From Acidihalobacter yilgarnensis (GTDB lineage Bacteria > Pseudomonadota > Gammaproteobacteria > DSM-5130 > Acidihalobacteraceae), in NCBI RefSeq assembly GCF_001753245.1, contig NZ_CP017415.1:3218040-3282039 (forward strand): a stretch of DNA of 64,000 nt, written 5' to 3'. A model generated the notes under the pieces. The model was not told the DNA's origin, did no database searches, and worked only from the letters and a program-made list of their open reading frames with translations. A program made the position numbers and the translations under genes. Shown in pieces: positions 1-9,127 of the stretch (within the stretch, counting starts at the first letter, position 1; each line of letters begins with the position of its first letter).

Positions 1-327
1 AATCTCGGTGCCCTGCTCGGTTGGCGTCCAATCAAGGCCAATCATGCGCAGGACAAGGCCAGCGTGACCTTCAAGGCCGGCGACCACGCGCAGACGCTAG
101 ACGAAACGGCCTTGCAGGAACGCCTGCACGGGTTGGTCCGCCAGAACCTCCCAAGACAAGTGGTGGTCGATGCGGACGGCTTCCGCACGATCGGCTTCGG
201 TGGCCTGCAACCTTTCCCCTGCGGTGGCACGCATGTCACCTCGACCGGTGAAATCGGCGAGATCGTGCTGCGCGGCATCAAACACTCGAAGGGCAGCACC
301 ACCATCGCATACGACGTGCGGGCATAA
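1..327 (+). CDS. AlaX-like alanyl-tRNA editing protein (C-terminal part)
   Basis: The reading frame is open from the first base, so the start lies outside the window; about 108 C-terminal residues are seen. They contain the CGGTH motif of the second additional domain of AlaRS and free-standing AlaX proteins, where the Cys and His help bind the zinc of the editing site that hydrolyses mischarged Ser- or Gly-tRNA(Ala). The end resembles AlaX proteins, since no AlaRS C-Ala domain follows. Function is inferred from the motif and length; specificity cannot be told from this fragment. Confidence 0.8.
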   Translation, partial: NLGALLGWRPIKANHAQDKASVTFKAGDHAQTLDETALQERLHGLVRQNLPRQVVVDADGFRTIGFGGLQPFPCGGTHVTSTGEIGEIVLRGIKHSKGSTTIAYDVRA

Positions 328-393
328 AAACAAGCACAGACAAAAAAACCGTCAGCCGCCGCGCTCAGATCCACACGATCCACCGGAGGCGCC

Positions 394-1164
394 ATGCTTA
401 ACGAGAACAGCACACTCGATCTGCCCCTGCTTAAACGACTGGTCGACGGAACGGATACTGCAGCGGTCATCAGACAATACATCCCTCAAGAACTCGCCGT
501 GCTGCTCGGCGAAAAAATTCTGGGCAAGGGTTTTTCCCGGTACATCAACGCGCCGAGCATTGGGCGCATCGGCATGGCCTTTTACGAAACGGAAAGAAAA
601 CGCGGGCTCATGGAAAAATATTTCGATGATGCCGTGAGGGGTATTCACGAACTTCGCGAGAAATGCGCGCCCTATCTCTCACCCATGGACACGCTCCGCT
701 GCATGCTCGACGAGCTATGGCCAGTCGGCGCAAATCTCGCCAGCCTGTACGGCAGGAAAATGCACGTCGGGCTCTCCAGGATCGTCGAGCCCGGCATCCA
801 TTTCCTCGCCCACCACGACATCCTTGAAAAGGATGCGCCAGGCACCGAGGAGGCGCGGAGCCTGCGGGCGCAACTGGCCTGCAATATCTATCTGAAAATG
901 CCCGATGAGGGCGGCGCCCTGCAAATCTGGGATCGATTTCTCACGCCCGACGAATTCGACGGAATCCGTGGCGATTGCTACGGCATACACCCGGACGTAC
1001 TCGGCCACCCTGACGTCGAGGTGCGGCCGGAACCCGGTGATCTGATCATTTTCGACTCGACAAGAATGCACGCCGTAACGCCTGGCCGGCACCAGTCGCG
1101 CCTGAGTTTATCGTGTTTTATCGGTTATCGCGGTCCGACGGCGCCGCTCGTCGTATGGAGCTGA
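394..1164 (+). CDS. 2-oxoglutarate/Fe(II)-dependent oxygenase family protein
   Basis: A 256-residue soluble protein. The C-terminal half looks like the double-stranded beta-helix of 2OG-Fe(II) oxygenases: an HHD segment near residue 141 (possible HxD iron ligands), then FDSTRMHAVTPG with a distal His, followed about 8 residues later by an Arg in SRLSLSC that would hold 2-oxoglutarate. The substrate is unknown. It precedes and closely abuts a LysE-type exporter (start 3 bases after the stop), so the pair may act together, for example on a modified amino acid; that is inference. Confidence 0.65.
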   Translation: MLNENSTLDLPLLKRLVDGTDTAAVIRQYIPQELAVLLGEKILGKGFSRYINAPSIGRIGMAFYETERKRGLMEKYFDDAVRGIHELREKCAPYLSPMDTLRCMLDELWPVGANLASLYGRKMHVGLSRIVEPGIHFLAHHDILEKDAPGTEEARSLRAQLACNIYLKMPDEGGALQIWDRFLTPDEFDGIRGDCYGIHPDVLGHPDVEVRPEPGDLIIFDSTRMHAVTPGRHQSRLSLSCFIGYRGPTAPLVVWS

Positions 1165-1166
1165 AC

Positions 1167-1820
1167 ATGCATATCAACTATCTGAATGAATTCATCACGC
1201 TGGCGACAATTCACTTCATGGCCGTCGTCATTCCCGGCCCCGATTTCGTGATCACCGTGCGCCAAAGCATACGCTTCGGACGGCTGGCCGGGATTGTCAC
1301 GGCCATCGGCATTGGTGCGGGTATTTCTTTGCACGTGCTGTATACCCTGATCGGCGTGGGCGCCCTCATTCACACCACGCCGTGGCTGCTGGGCACTGCC
1401 AAAATCGTCGGTGGGCTTTATATCGTGTATTTGGGTTTCAAAATGCTCCGGAGCCACGCCAGCCCGATCCAATCGATCCCCGAATTATCGGCTTCCGGCA
1501 CGGACATGACGCAGCACCCCGCGCAGAGCATCAAAAAAGCCTTTTGGATCGGATTTCTCACCAACGCCACCAACCCGAAGGCCACGCTATTTTTCCTCGC
1601 CATTTTCACGACGGTGATCAACCCCGGCACGCCCATGAAAATCCAGATCCTGTTCGGTCTCTGGATGTGCGCCGTCAATGCCCTGTGGTTCGTATTCGTC
1701 AGTATTTTCTTCACCCACCCGCGCACACGGCAGGTATTCGAGCGCATGGGCCCCTGGTTCGAACGCACCATGGGCGCCATCCTCATCGTCTTCGCCGGCA
1801 AACTAATGCTTTCGCTGTAG
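1167..1820 (+). CDS. LysE/RhtB family amino-acid exporter
   Basis: About 217 residues with six hydrophobic segments and the family's N-terminal pattern (PGPDFVITVRQS) and central FLTNATNPKATLFF motif. LysE/RhtB proteins export amino acids or derivatives across the inner membrane. The frame is open further upstream, but the ATG at 1167 is preferred because GGAG at 1157-1160 lies 6 bases before it; an ATG at 1155 is the alternative. The substrate cannot be read from sequence. Confidence 0.85.
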   Translation: MHINYLNEFITLATIHFMAVVIPGPDFVITVRQSIRFGRLAGIVTAIGIGAGISLHVLYTLIGVGALIHTTPWLLGTAKIVGGLYIVYLGFKMLRSHASPIQSIPELSASGTDMTQHPAQSIKKAFWIGFLTNATNPKATLFFLAIFTTVINPGTPMKIQILFGLWMCAVNALWFVFVSIFFTHPRTRQVFERMGPWFERTMGAILIVFAGKLMLSL

Positions 1821-1894
1821 GTGGGTCGTGGCGCGCAAAACCCGAGCCTCGCGGCGCCATCGTCAGAATGGCCCGTGCGGCTCACCTGCCGCAC

Positions 1895-2572
1895 TCACTC
1901 CCCCTCGCGGCGCCACTCGAAGTCCATCTGCCGCGCGGTTCTCAGCGCCAATGGCTCGCCGGCCAGCCGGGCGACGAGGTGCAGGCTCATATCGATCCCT
2001 GCGGTGATGCCTGCGGAGGTGACGCGGTCGCCGGCATCAACCCAACGCACGCCCGGCACGACATCGAGATCCGGGTAGGCATCTCGCAAGTCGCCCAAAT
2101 CCTCCCAATGCGTGGTCACCCGGCGACCGCGCAGCAGGCCGGCCTCGGCCAGCAGGAAGGCGCCGGTGCAGACCGAGGCCGTCAGTTTGGCCTGTGCGCC
2201 CGTACGGGCGATCCAGTCGATCAGCGCGGGGCGCTGCAGGGCGCCGCTGACGTCGCCGCCTGGCACTAGCAGCAACGTCGGGGACGGACATTGCGCGAGC
2301 GCGTGGTCGGGGTTCACCTGCAAGCCGCCGCGCGCACGCACCGGCGCGGCCGTCTCGGCAACCGTAAAGACCTCGAAGGGCGCTGGCTGACCATCGCGCA
2401 GCGCCAGCCGCGAGGCGGTGGACAGCACCTCGAACGGACCGGCGAAGTCGAGTACCTCGACCTCATCGAACAACAGGATAGCCGCATGCAAAGCCTTATC
2501 CCCCCGCCTACGTCCGCCGTCTCCACTTGTATCCGGCACCGTGCCCCGCGCCGCCGAACTGGTTTTGCGCAT
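1895..2572 (-). CDS. DJ-1/PfpI family protein
   Basis: 225 residues from the ATG at 2572; the frame is open further upstream but that part overlaps the HAF-repeat gene. It carries the DJ-1/PfpI core: AILLFDEVEVLDFAGPFEV near the N terminus, LLLVPGG, and the nucleophile elbow ASVCTGAFLLAEAGLL with the candidate catalytic Cys, followed by the TTHW motif. This is the pattern of GATase1-like domains found alone or fused to AraC regulators; no DNA-binding domain follows here. Possible roles are isonitrile hydratase-like, amidase or glyoxalase; none can be chosen. Confidence 0.8.
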   Translation of the reverse strand: MRKTSSAARGTVPDTSGDGGRRRGDKALHAAILLFDEVEVLDFAGPFEVLSTASRLALRDGQPAPFEVFTVAETAAPVRARGGLQVNPDHALAQCPSPTLLLVPGGDVSGALQRPALIDWIARTGAQAKLTASVCTGAFLLAEAGLLRGRRVTTHWEDLGDLRDAYPDLDVVPGVRWVDAGDRVTSAGITAGIDMSLHLVARLAGEPLALRTARQMDFEWRREGE

Positions 2573-2598
2573 CCCGGCCGTAATGGCGGCATGCCATT

Positions 2599-3663
2599 TC
2601 AGCGTGCGCGGTCGGTCGCCTGCCGATATTCGGGGCGCGGCGTCAGCAGAAAGGCGTGTTCCTCGCCATGGTAGCGACCCACGCCCACGATCTGTCCGCG
2701 CGCATTGATCGCGTTGGCCATCACCAGCGTCCAGCCACTGCCCTTCGGAATCAGCGCGTCGAGTGGCCGCATACCCGTCGTCGAGGTCCACAGAAAGGCG
2801 CGCATCGCACCCTTGCCGGTCATGGACATACCGACCACCTCGTCCCACTCGTTGACGCCAAGACCGGTACTGGTGCCGCCGAGTGTGCCGAGGTCGCGCA
2901 TCCCAGCGTCCGGCGTCCACAGGAAGGCGTGCATGACATGGGCCGAGGTTTCGGCGGCGCCAGTGATCGCACCGCGGCTGTCGATCGCTGTGGCATTACT
3001 GTTGCGCCCACCCAGGGTGCCGAGATCGGTCATGCCGCGCTGCAATGTCCAGATGAAGGCCCGCATTGTGCCGGATCGTGTCGTCGACTGGCCGACGATT
3101 TCATTGCGATCATTGATCGCAATGCCGTCGCTGCTATGCCCGCCGAGCGTGCCGAGATCGCGCATGCCACGTCCCGGTCGCCACAGGAAGGCATGGCCCC
3201 GCCCTTTGCGGGTATCGGCGGTACCGGTGATTTCGCCGACGGCATTAATGCCGAAGCCAACGCTGTTACGCCCACCCAGGGTGCCCAGGGCGCGCAACCC
3301 GTAACGCGGCCGCCACAGAAAGGCCTGCTCCACGCCAGTGCGCATGCCCATTTCCCCGATCACCTCGCCGCGCACGTTGATGCCGAAGGCGCGGGCGTTG
3401 TGCGCCCCCGGCAGCAGCCCCAGATCCTGTACCTCGCGACGGAGACGCCAGCGCACGGCATGCAGCACTCCGTGCCGGTTGACCGCAGAGCCGGCGGCCT
3501 CGCCGCGCGCGTTGATGGCCGTGGCCTGACTGCCATGCCCGCCGGGCAGTAGGTCGAGATCGGTGATACGGTAGCGCGCGTCAGCCTGGGCGGCGAGGCC
3601 GAACAGCAGGCCGGCCAGCAAAACGATGGCGGACGCGGGAGGTAGTAGTCTGCATGGGTTCAT
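2599..3663 (-). CDS. Secreted HAF-repeat protein
   Basis: 354 residues with an N-terminal hydrophobic signal segment ending near AAQADA, then about seven tandem repeats of roughly 42 residues built on the pattern G-x-x-DLGTLGG-x-x-S-x-x-x-x-INxxGEIxG...HAFLW. This is the probable extracellular HAF repeat family, predicted to be exported and perhaps a beta-propeller-like array; function is unknown. The DNA is correspondingly repetitive. It sits downstream of the SMR gene on the same strand, overlapping its end by 4 bases. Confidence 0.8.
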   Translation of the reverse strand: MNPCRLLPPASAIVLLAGLLFGLAAQADARYRITDLDLLPGGHGSQATAINARGEAAGSAVNRHGVLHAVRWRLRREVQDLGLLPGAHNARAFGINVRGEVIGEMGMRTGVEQAFLWRPRYGLRALGTLGGRNSVGFGINAVGEITGTADTRKGRGHAFLWRPGRGMRDLGTLGGHSSDGIAINDRNEIVGQSTTRSGTMRAFIWTLQRGMTDLGTLGGRNSNATAIDSRGAITGAAETSAHVMHAFLWTPDAGMRDLGTLGGTSTGLGVNEWDEVVGMSMTGKGAMRAFLWTSTTGMRPLDALIPKGSGWTLVMANAINARGQIVGVGRYHGEEHAFLLTPRPEYRQATDRAR

Positions 3664-3992
3664 GGATGCACCACAGTACGGGAATAGAGATTAATGACGA
3701 GCACCCCGGCGATGATCAGCCCCATGCCGATCCAGGCCGCCAGATCGGGAATCTGCTTATAGACCAGCGCGCCCGCCAGGGTCACCAGCACGATGCCGAG
3801 CCCGGACCAGATGGCGTAGGTGATGCTTACCGGCAGGCTACGCAGCACCAGGCTCAGGCAATAGAACGCGGTGCCGTAGCCGAGCACCACGATCGCGCTG
3901 GGCAGCGGACGGGTGAAACCCGCCGCGCTCTTGAGGGCGGTAGTGGCAATCACCTCGCTGATGATCGCCACCAACAAATACACATAGGCCAT
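3660..3992 (-). CDS. Small multidrug resistance (SMR/EmrE-like) transporter
   Basis: 110 residues with four transmembrane helices, the normal SMR size. Helix 1 reads YVYLLVAIISEVIATT and carries the essential membrane-embedded glutamate at residue 13. The SMR hallmark YAIWSGLG and the C-terminal IIAGVLVINL are present. Members are dimeric proton antiporters for cationic drugs, guanidinium or polyamines. The start lies inside the 3' extension of lutC, read in another frame. Confidence 0.9.
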   Translation of the reverse strand: MAYVYLLVAIISEVIATTALKSAAGFTRPLPSAIVVLGYGTAFYCLSLVLRSLPVSITYAIWSGLGIVLVTLAGALVYKQIPDLAAWIGMGLIIAGVLVINLYSRTVVHP

Positions 3993-4647
3993 ACGATGAT
4001 GCCCGCTCGAATTCCGGATCGGCGGGAACGGCCTTGCCGCCCCGAAGTGGGCTGAGCTTACCCGAGCGCGGGGGCGGGGAAATAGAGGGCAGCATGACTA
4101 CCATCACGCGACCGGGGCCGTGCACGCCCTGAACCAGCACCCCGCCGATGTCGGCGGAGCGCGAGGGCCCCGAGTGCAAACCGACCGCCGAGGGCAACGC
4201 GCCGCCCAGGCGCGCGAGTGCCGAGGGCAGGTCCGCAACCACGTCGCCGGTTGCCAACCAGATCAGGTGCGTCGGCGGCAACAGATGCGTGCGCCGGCCC
4301 TCACGGGCGTCCAAAATCAGCGTGCCCGACTCGGCCACTGCCAGGCGCGCGCGGCTGACACCGAGCGCGGCAGTCTCCGGCGGCGCGGTGGGCAGCGGCG
4401 GCGCCAGACTCTCCGGCACCCATTGACTGACCGCGGCGCTCTCGAAATCGACCGCGAATCCGGTCAACCAGTCGCGCGCTGCTGTTTCGTCGGCGAATAC
4501 CAACCATTCGATACCGTTGTCGCCGAAGCGGCGCTCGAGCAGCGCGCGCGCGTCGGCGACGGATGGTCGCGGTGGCGGCGACATCAGACCGGGGTCGGGA
4601 CGGCGCGCTGCCGCCTCGCGGATACGCGCCAGCATTGTGGGTTTCAT
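3838..4647 (-). CDS. lutC: LutC-family lactate utilisation protein, extended or frameshifted C terminus
   Basis: LutC (DUF162/YkgG family) acts with LutA and LutB in L-lactate oxidation. The family core is clear through GGVLVQGVHGPGRVMVVMLP near residue 185, where LutC proteins normally end. Here the frame continues for about 84 more residues and overlaps the SMR gene by 155 bases in another frame. A one-base shift near 4075-4085 would reach a TAA after about 10 residues, so an indel (true or a sequence error) is plausible. The start overlaps the lutB stop by 4 bases (4644-4647). Confidence 0.75.
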   Translation of the reverse strand: MKPTMLARIREAAARRPDPGLMSPPPRPSVADARALLERRFGDNGIEWLVFADETAARDWLTGFAVDFESAAVSQWVPESLAPPLPTAPPETAALGVSRARLAVAESGTLILDAREGRRTHLLPPTHLIWLATGDVVADLPSALARLGGALPSAVGLHSGPSRSADIGGVLVQGVHGPGRVMVVMLPSISPPPRSGKLSPLRGGKAVPADPEFERASSYGLCVFVGGDHQRGDCHYRPQERGGFHPSAAQRDRGARLRHRVLLPEPGAA

Positions 4648-6017
4648 TTTTTGTCTCTCTCGGCGTTATCCGCTGGCGGCAGTACGCGGAAACGCGTCCA
4701 TTCCGTGAGCACCGGCGCGCCGCCGAGGGCATGACCCAGCGGCCCGCCCAGCATACGCATCGTGCGATGGAACAAACCAGGGTGCGTTGCGACCCAACGA
4801 TAGGCCTTGATCGCCATCGTTTCGCCGGTGAAGCCGAGTCCGGCATCGGCCGCGCGCTGACGCCAGGTGACCAGCATCCGCGGCAGTGGGATGCGGACCG
4901 GGCAAACGTCCTCGCAGGCACCGCACAGAGTCGAGGCCTGCGGCAGCATCCAGGCGCGTTCAAGACCGAGCAACGCTGGCGCCAACACCGCACCGATGGG
5001 CCCGGAATAGGCCCATTGATAGGGGTGCCCACCGGTCTGGCGGAACACCGGGCAGGTGTTGAGGCAGGCACCGCAGCGGATGCAGGCCAGCGCCTCACCC
5101 TGCTCCAAATCACCGAGCAGCGCACTGCGGCCGTTGTCGACAAAAACCACGTGCACCGCCTCGGGGCCATCCGGTTCGTCGGCGCGGCGCGGGCCGGAAA
5201 TCAGGCTGACGTAGTTGCCGAGCCGCTGGCCAGTGGCCGCGCGGCTAATCAACGGCAACAGGCTACCGAGATCGGCAAGCCGCGGCACCACTTTCTCGAT
5301 ACCGACAAAGGCCACATGTACGCGCGGAATCGAGGTGCTGATACGGATGTTGCCTTCATTCTCGACCAGCGCCACGGTACCCGTGTCGGCGACCACAAAA
5401 TTGGCGCCGGTGATACCCATGTCAGCGGAGAGAAAGGCCTCGCGCAAACGTTCACGCGCCGCGGCGGCAAGCGCGTCTGGATCGGCGTCGCGGGCGGTGC
5501 CGAGCTGGGCCTCGAATTGCTCCGCGATGTCCTCAACGGAACGGTGAATCGCCGGGGCGATGATGTGACTGGGATGCTCGCCGGCGAGCTGGATGATGTA
5601 TTCGCCGAGATCGGTCTCGAACACCTCGACGCCCTGGCGCGCAAGCGCCGCGTTGGTGCCGATCTCCTCGGAGAGCATGCTCTTGCCCTTGACCACGCGC
5701 CGGACCTCGTGGCGTCGCACCAGGGTTTCAAGCACCGCGAGCGCCTCGTCGGCGTCATCCGCCCAGTGTACTTCGACGCCGTGAGCGGTCAGATTTTCCT
5801 CCGCCTGACTCAGATAACGATCCAGATTGGCGAGCACGTGTCGGCGCAGGCCGGCCGCCCAGTCGCGCAGCGCAACCTCGTCGATCTCGCCGTAGGCCTG
5901 TTCGCGATTGGCGTCGAAATGCGTCGTGGCGCGGGTGACGGCCTCGCGTACACCGGGGGTGTCGCGCAGAATGGCATTCGCGTTCGCACGGTAATCGATG
6001 CGTGACTCATGCGCCAT
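4644..6017 (-). CDS. lutB: LutB iron-sulfur lactate utilisation protein
   Basis: 457 residues, the usual LutB length. An N-terminal LUD domain contains VKGKSMLSEEI and GANFVVADTGTVALVENEGN; the C-terminal part carries two ferredoxin-type [4Fe-4S] motifs, CIRCGACLNTCP and CGACEDVCP. LutB would pass electrons from L-lactate oxidation within the LutABC complex. It overlaps lutA by 11 bases and lutC by 4 bases, so the three are one operon read lutA-lutB-lutC. Confidence 0.95.
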   Translation of the reverse strand: MAHESRIDYRANANAILRDTPGVREAVTRATTHFDANREQAYGEIDEVALRDWAAGLRRHVLANLDRYLSQAEENLTAHGVEVHWADDADEALAVLETLVRRHEVRRVVKGKSMLSEEIGTNAALARQGVEVFETDLGEYIIQLAGEHPSHIIAPAIHRSVEDIAEQFEAQLGTARDADPDALAAAARERLREAFLSADMGITGANFVVADTGTVALVENEGNIRISTSIPRVHVAFVGIEKVVPRLADLGSLLPLISRAATGQRLGNYVSLISGPRRADEPDGPEAVHVVFVDNGRSALLGDLEQGEALACIRCGACLNTCPVFRQTGGHPYQWAYSGPIGAVLAPALLGLERAWMLPQASTLCGACEDVCPVRIPLPRMLVTWRQRAADAGLGFTGETMAIKAYRWVATHPGLFHRTMRMLGGPLGHALGGAPVLTEWTRFRVLPPADNAERDKK

Positions 6018-6771
6018 CGGCGGCCTCCCGCAGCACGCTGGCCAGATGTCGGACCGGCAACGAACGGCCGGTAGCGGCGGCTCGCCCGGCGAGCTGCAAC
6101 AGGCAGCCGGGGTCGGCGCTGACCAGCAGCTCCGCCGCTGGCAACGTATCCAGCTTGCGATCGGCCATGGCGGCGGACACCTCTGGCATCTTCACCGCGA
6201 AGGCGCCGCCGAAGCCGCAGCATTCGTGCTGCGCTGGCCAGGACAGGAGTTCCGCCCCGGCGGCGCGCAACAGGTTTTCGGCGGCACCGGCCGCGCGCAG
6301 CTCGCGCAAAGCATGGCAACCGTGGTGCACCACCAGCCGTCGGCCTGCCAGCGAATCCGAAGGCGGATGCCAGCCCACCACGTCGTCGAGAAATTGTGCC
6401 AGTTCGTAGCTGCGAGTGGCGAGCGCGTCGGCTGCCGGCGCCGCGTCCGAGCCGGCCATCAGCCCAGGGGCGAAACACCGCAACATGCTGGCGCAGCTGC
6501 CGGAAGGCAGGACCACGTAATCAGCACCGTCGAAGGCGTCGAGGCACTGCCGCATCATCGCGCGTGCATCCGCGTGGTGACCGGTGCTGTAGGCCGGTTG
6601 GCCGCAGCAGGTAGCCGCCGTCGGCGTCGTCACCTCCGCGCCGGCGGCACGCAACAACCAGCGGGCGTCCTCGACCGCACGCGGATAGAAACCCTCCGCC
6701 ATGCAGGAAGGAAACAGGGCGACGCGCAGGGCGGCGCTCAAAGACTGCCGCCGCACGCGCGGCAGGGCCAT
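6007..6771 (-). CDS. lutA: LutA-type (Fe-S)-binding protein, CCG domains
   Basis: 254 residues with two cysteine-rich CCG domains: CCGQPAYSTG in the N-terminal half and CCGFGGAFAVK in the C-terminal half, as in LutA and the GlcF/HdrB family, where such motifs bind non-cubane Fe-S clusters. It is the first gene of lutABC. No lactate permease or LutR regulator is adjacent. Confidence 0.9.
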   Translation of the reverse strand: MALPRVRRQSLSAALRVALFPSCMAEGFYPRAVEDARWLLRAAGAEVTTPTAATCCGQPAYSTGHHADARAMMRQCLDAFDGADYVVLPSGSCASMLRCFAPGLMAGSDAAPAADALATRSYELAQFLDDVVGWHPPSDSLAGRRLVVHHGCHALRELRAAGAAENLLRAAGAELLSWPAQHECCGFGGAFAVKMPEVSAAMADRKLDTLPAAELLVSADPGCLLQLAGRAAATGRSLPVRHLASVLREAADGA

Positions 6772-6847
6772 GGAAACGCGACGACCTGACAGCTCATGCA
6801 GCCTCTCTCGTTGTGCTTGGCGGACTCAGATGCCGTCGCGACGCGCC

Positions 6848-7897
6848 TCAAACCGTGGTCGCATCCTCCGGCGCCACGCGAATCAGACGCTTACCGAGAT
6901 TACCCCCGCGGAGCAGATCGATAAAGGCCTCCGGGGCATTTTCCAGACCGTCGACGACATCCTCACGGTGGTGGATTCGGCCCTCGCGCAGCCACTGACC
7001 GACATCGCGGTTGAAATCCGCCAGTCGGCCCAGATGATCGCCGACGATGAAACCCTGCACGCGCAACCGTCGCGCGAGCACGCTCATCACGAAGCGTGGC
7101 AAGCGATCCGGGCCTGTCGCGGGGGCCGTGTCATTGTAATGTGCGATCTGACCGCACACGGGTACGCGCGCGCCGAGATTGAGCAGCGGCAGTACGGCTT
7201 CGAGCACGGCACCGCCGACGTTCTCGAAATAGACGTCAATACCCTGCGGGCAAGCCGCCTCCAGCGCCTCGGGGAAGTGCAGGTCGTGATAATCCAGCGC
7301 GACATCCGCGCCGAGTTCATCGCGAGCGTAGGCGCATTTGTCGGCAGAACCCGCGATCGCGACCACCCGACACCCGCGCAACGCTGCGAACTGAACCACC
7401 ATCGAGCCCACCGCACCCGCCGCCGCGGCCACCGCCACCGTCTCGCCGGGTTGCGGATCGGCAATGTCGAGCAGCCCCACGTAGGCAGTCAAGCCCGTCA
7501 TGCCCAGCGTACCGAGAAAGGCCTGCGGCGGGGCCACGGCCGGGTCGACGCGGCGGATACGTTCGCCGTTTGAAAGCGCGTAATCCTGCCAACCGTTGAA
7601 GCCGGCCACGAGATCGCCGGGCGCGTAGCCATCGAGCCGCGAGCTCACAACCCGGCTCACGCTGCCGCCGACCATGACCTCGCCCAAGCCCACCCCCGGC
7701 GCGTAGGACGGGCCGTCGTTCATCCGCCCGCGCATGTAGGGATCGACCGACAGGTACAGCGTGCGGCACAGCATCTCGCCCGCCTCGGGCTCTGGCACCG
7801 GCCCGTTCTCCAAGCGGAAATCCTCGGGCACTGGCATGCCGACGGGACGCCGCGCCAGCACGATCCGGCGATTCGTTACCGGGTCGGCCGCGCTCAT
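6848..7897 (-). CDS. CurA-like NADP-dependent medium-chain dehydrogenase/reductase
   Basis: About 349 residues. The N-terminal part has LYLSVDPYMRGRMND, the signature of the zinc-independent leukotriene B4 dehydrogenase/CurA/AOR branch of the MDR superfamily; the nucleotide-binding fold has AAAAGAVGSMVVQFA. These enzymes reduce the C=C bond of unsaturated aldehydes and ketones with NADPH. The ATG at 7897 overlaps the stop of the upstream yqhD-like gene as ATGA; a GTG at 7903 is also possible. Coupling with an aldehyde reductase suggests detoxification of reactive carbonyls. Confidence 0.85.
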   Translation of the reverse strand: MSAADPVTNRRIVLARRPVGMPVPEDFRLENGPVPEPEAGEMLCRTLYLSVDPYMRGRMNDGPSYAPGVGLGEVMVGGSVSRVVSSRLDGYAPGDLVAGFNGWQDYALSNGERIRRVDPAVAPPQAFLGTLGMTGLTAYVGLLDIADPQPGETVAVAAAAGAVGSMVVQFAALRGCRVVAIAGSADKCAYARDELGADVALDYHDLHFPEALEAACPQGIDVYFENVGGAVLEAVLPLLNLGARVPVCGQIAHYNDTAPATGPDRLPRFVMSVLARRLRVQGFIVGDHLGRLADFNRDVGQWLREGRIHHREDVVDGLENAPEAFIDLLRGGNLGKRLIRVAPEDATTV

Positions 7898-9048
7898 GCG
7901 CACAGCTCCAGAATCTCGCGGCTGATGTCCGGGGTCACGTCGGCATGCCCGCCGAGTCTAATCATGCCGTGGCGTTCGAGTCCCTCCAGCAGCGGCGGAA
8001 TGGCCTCGCGGCCGATGCCGTAGTCGGACAGACGGGTCTTGACGTTCATCGATTCAAAGAAGTGCCGGGTGCGCTCAATGGCCTGATCGATCACCACCTC
8101 TTCGTCGGTCGCATCGATACCCCAGACACGCCGGCCGTACTGCACCAGTTTGTCCCGCTTGGCGACACGCCGACGCCGCAGCGTGCCCGGCAGCACGATG
8201 GCCAGCGTCTGTGCGTGATCGAGCCCGTGCAGCGCGGTAAGCTCATGGCCGATCATGTGCGTTGTCCAATCCTGCGGCACACCGGCTCCGATCAGCCCGT
8301 TGAGCGCCAGGGTGGCGCACCACATCACATTCGCGCGAGCGTCGTAATCATCAAGCTGCGCCAGCGCCTTGGGGCCCTCTTCGATCAACGTCTGCAGCAG
8401 ACCTTCCGCGAAGCGATCCTGCAGCGGCGCATTGACCGGATAGGTCAGATATTGCTCGACGGTGTGGGTAAAGGCATCGACCACGCCATTGGCGACCTGC
8501 CGCAGTGGCAACGTGAAGGTCGTGGATGGATCCAGCACCGAAAAGCGCGGGTAAAGCAGCGGACTGCGGAAAGGCAGTTTTTCATGCGTGGCCTCGCGGG
8601 TGATCACACCACCGGCATTCATTTCCGAGCCGGTCGCGGGCAAGGTCAGCACCGAGGCCAGCGGCAGCGCGCGCTTGATCGGTGCCTGTTCGGACAACAG
8701 TGCCCAGGCATCGCCTTCGTGGTAGCGGGCCGCGGCAATGAACTTGGTGCCGTCGATCACCGAACCACCGCCGACGGCGAGCAGGAAGTCGATGGAGTCC
8801 TCGCGGCATCGTTCAACCGCGCGCATCAGCGTCTCAAAGCGGGGATTTGCCTCAATCCCGCCGAACTCGAATACGGTGAATCCGGCGAGTGCGGCCATCA
8901 CCTGGTCGTAAACGCCGTTGGTCCTGATACTGCCGCCACCATAGGTCATCAATACCCGGCTACCCGCGGGAATTTCGTCGGCGATACCTGCAATTTTGCC
9001 CTTTCCGAATAGAATCCGAGTCGGATTGTAAAAGGTGAAATTCTGCAT
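7894..9048 (-). CDS. yqhD: YqhD-like iron-containing alcohol dehydrogenase / aldehyde reductase
   Basis: 384 residues, close to E. coli YqhD. It begins with the family's YNPTRILFGKG, has the GGGS motifs of the NADPH site and the metal-binding HTVEQY, HMIGHELTALHGLDHA motifs. YqhD reduces short aldehydes with NADPH. The ATG at 9048 is chosen over the longer frame (to 9150) because of a GGGAGG Shine-Dalgarno just upstream and the conserved N terminus. It lies 79 bases downstream of a broken TetR-family gene that may once have controlled it. Confidence 0.92.
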   Translation of the reverse strand: MQNFTFYNPTRILFGKGKIAGIADEIPAGSRVLMTYGGGSIRTNGVYDQVMAALAGFTVFEFGGIEANPRFETLMRAVERCREDSIDFLLAVGGGSVIDGTKFIAAARYHEGDAWALLSEQAPIKRALPLASVLTLPATGSEMNAGGVITREATHEKLPFRSPLLYPRFSVLDPSTTFTLPLRQVANGVVDAFTHTVEQYLTYPVNAPLQDRFAEGLLQTLIEEGPKALAQLDDYDARANVMWCATLALNGLIGAGVPQDWTTHMIGHELTALHGLDHAQTLAIVLPGTLRRRRVAKRDKLVQYGRRVWGIDATDEEVVIDQAIERTRHFFESMNVKTRLSDYGIGREAIPPLLEGLERHGMIRLGGHADVTPDISREILELCA

Positions 9049-9127
9049 GCTGACCTCCCTTGGCCGGATTAGACACGAATGGATCGACGTCGTCGGTGAC
9101 GACGTCCGGATGGATGGACGATGGGTG

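Noticed and set aside
4563-6005. 480-residue frame on the plus strand
   Set aside because: It is antisense to lutB and lutC, whose motifs are unmistakable; its translation has no domain pattern.
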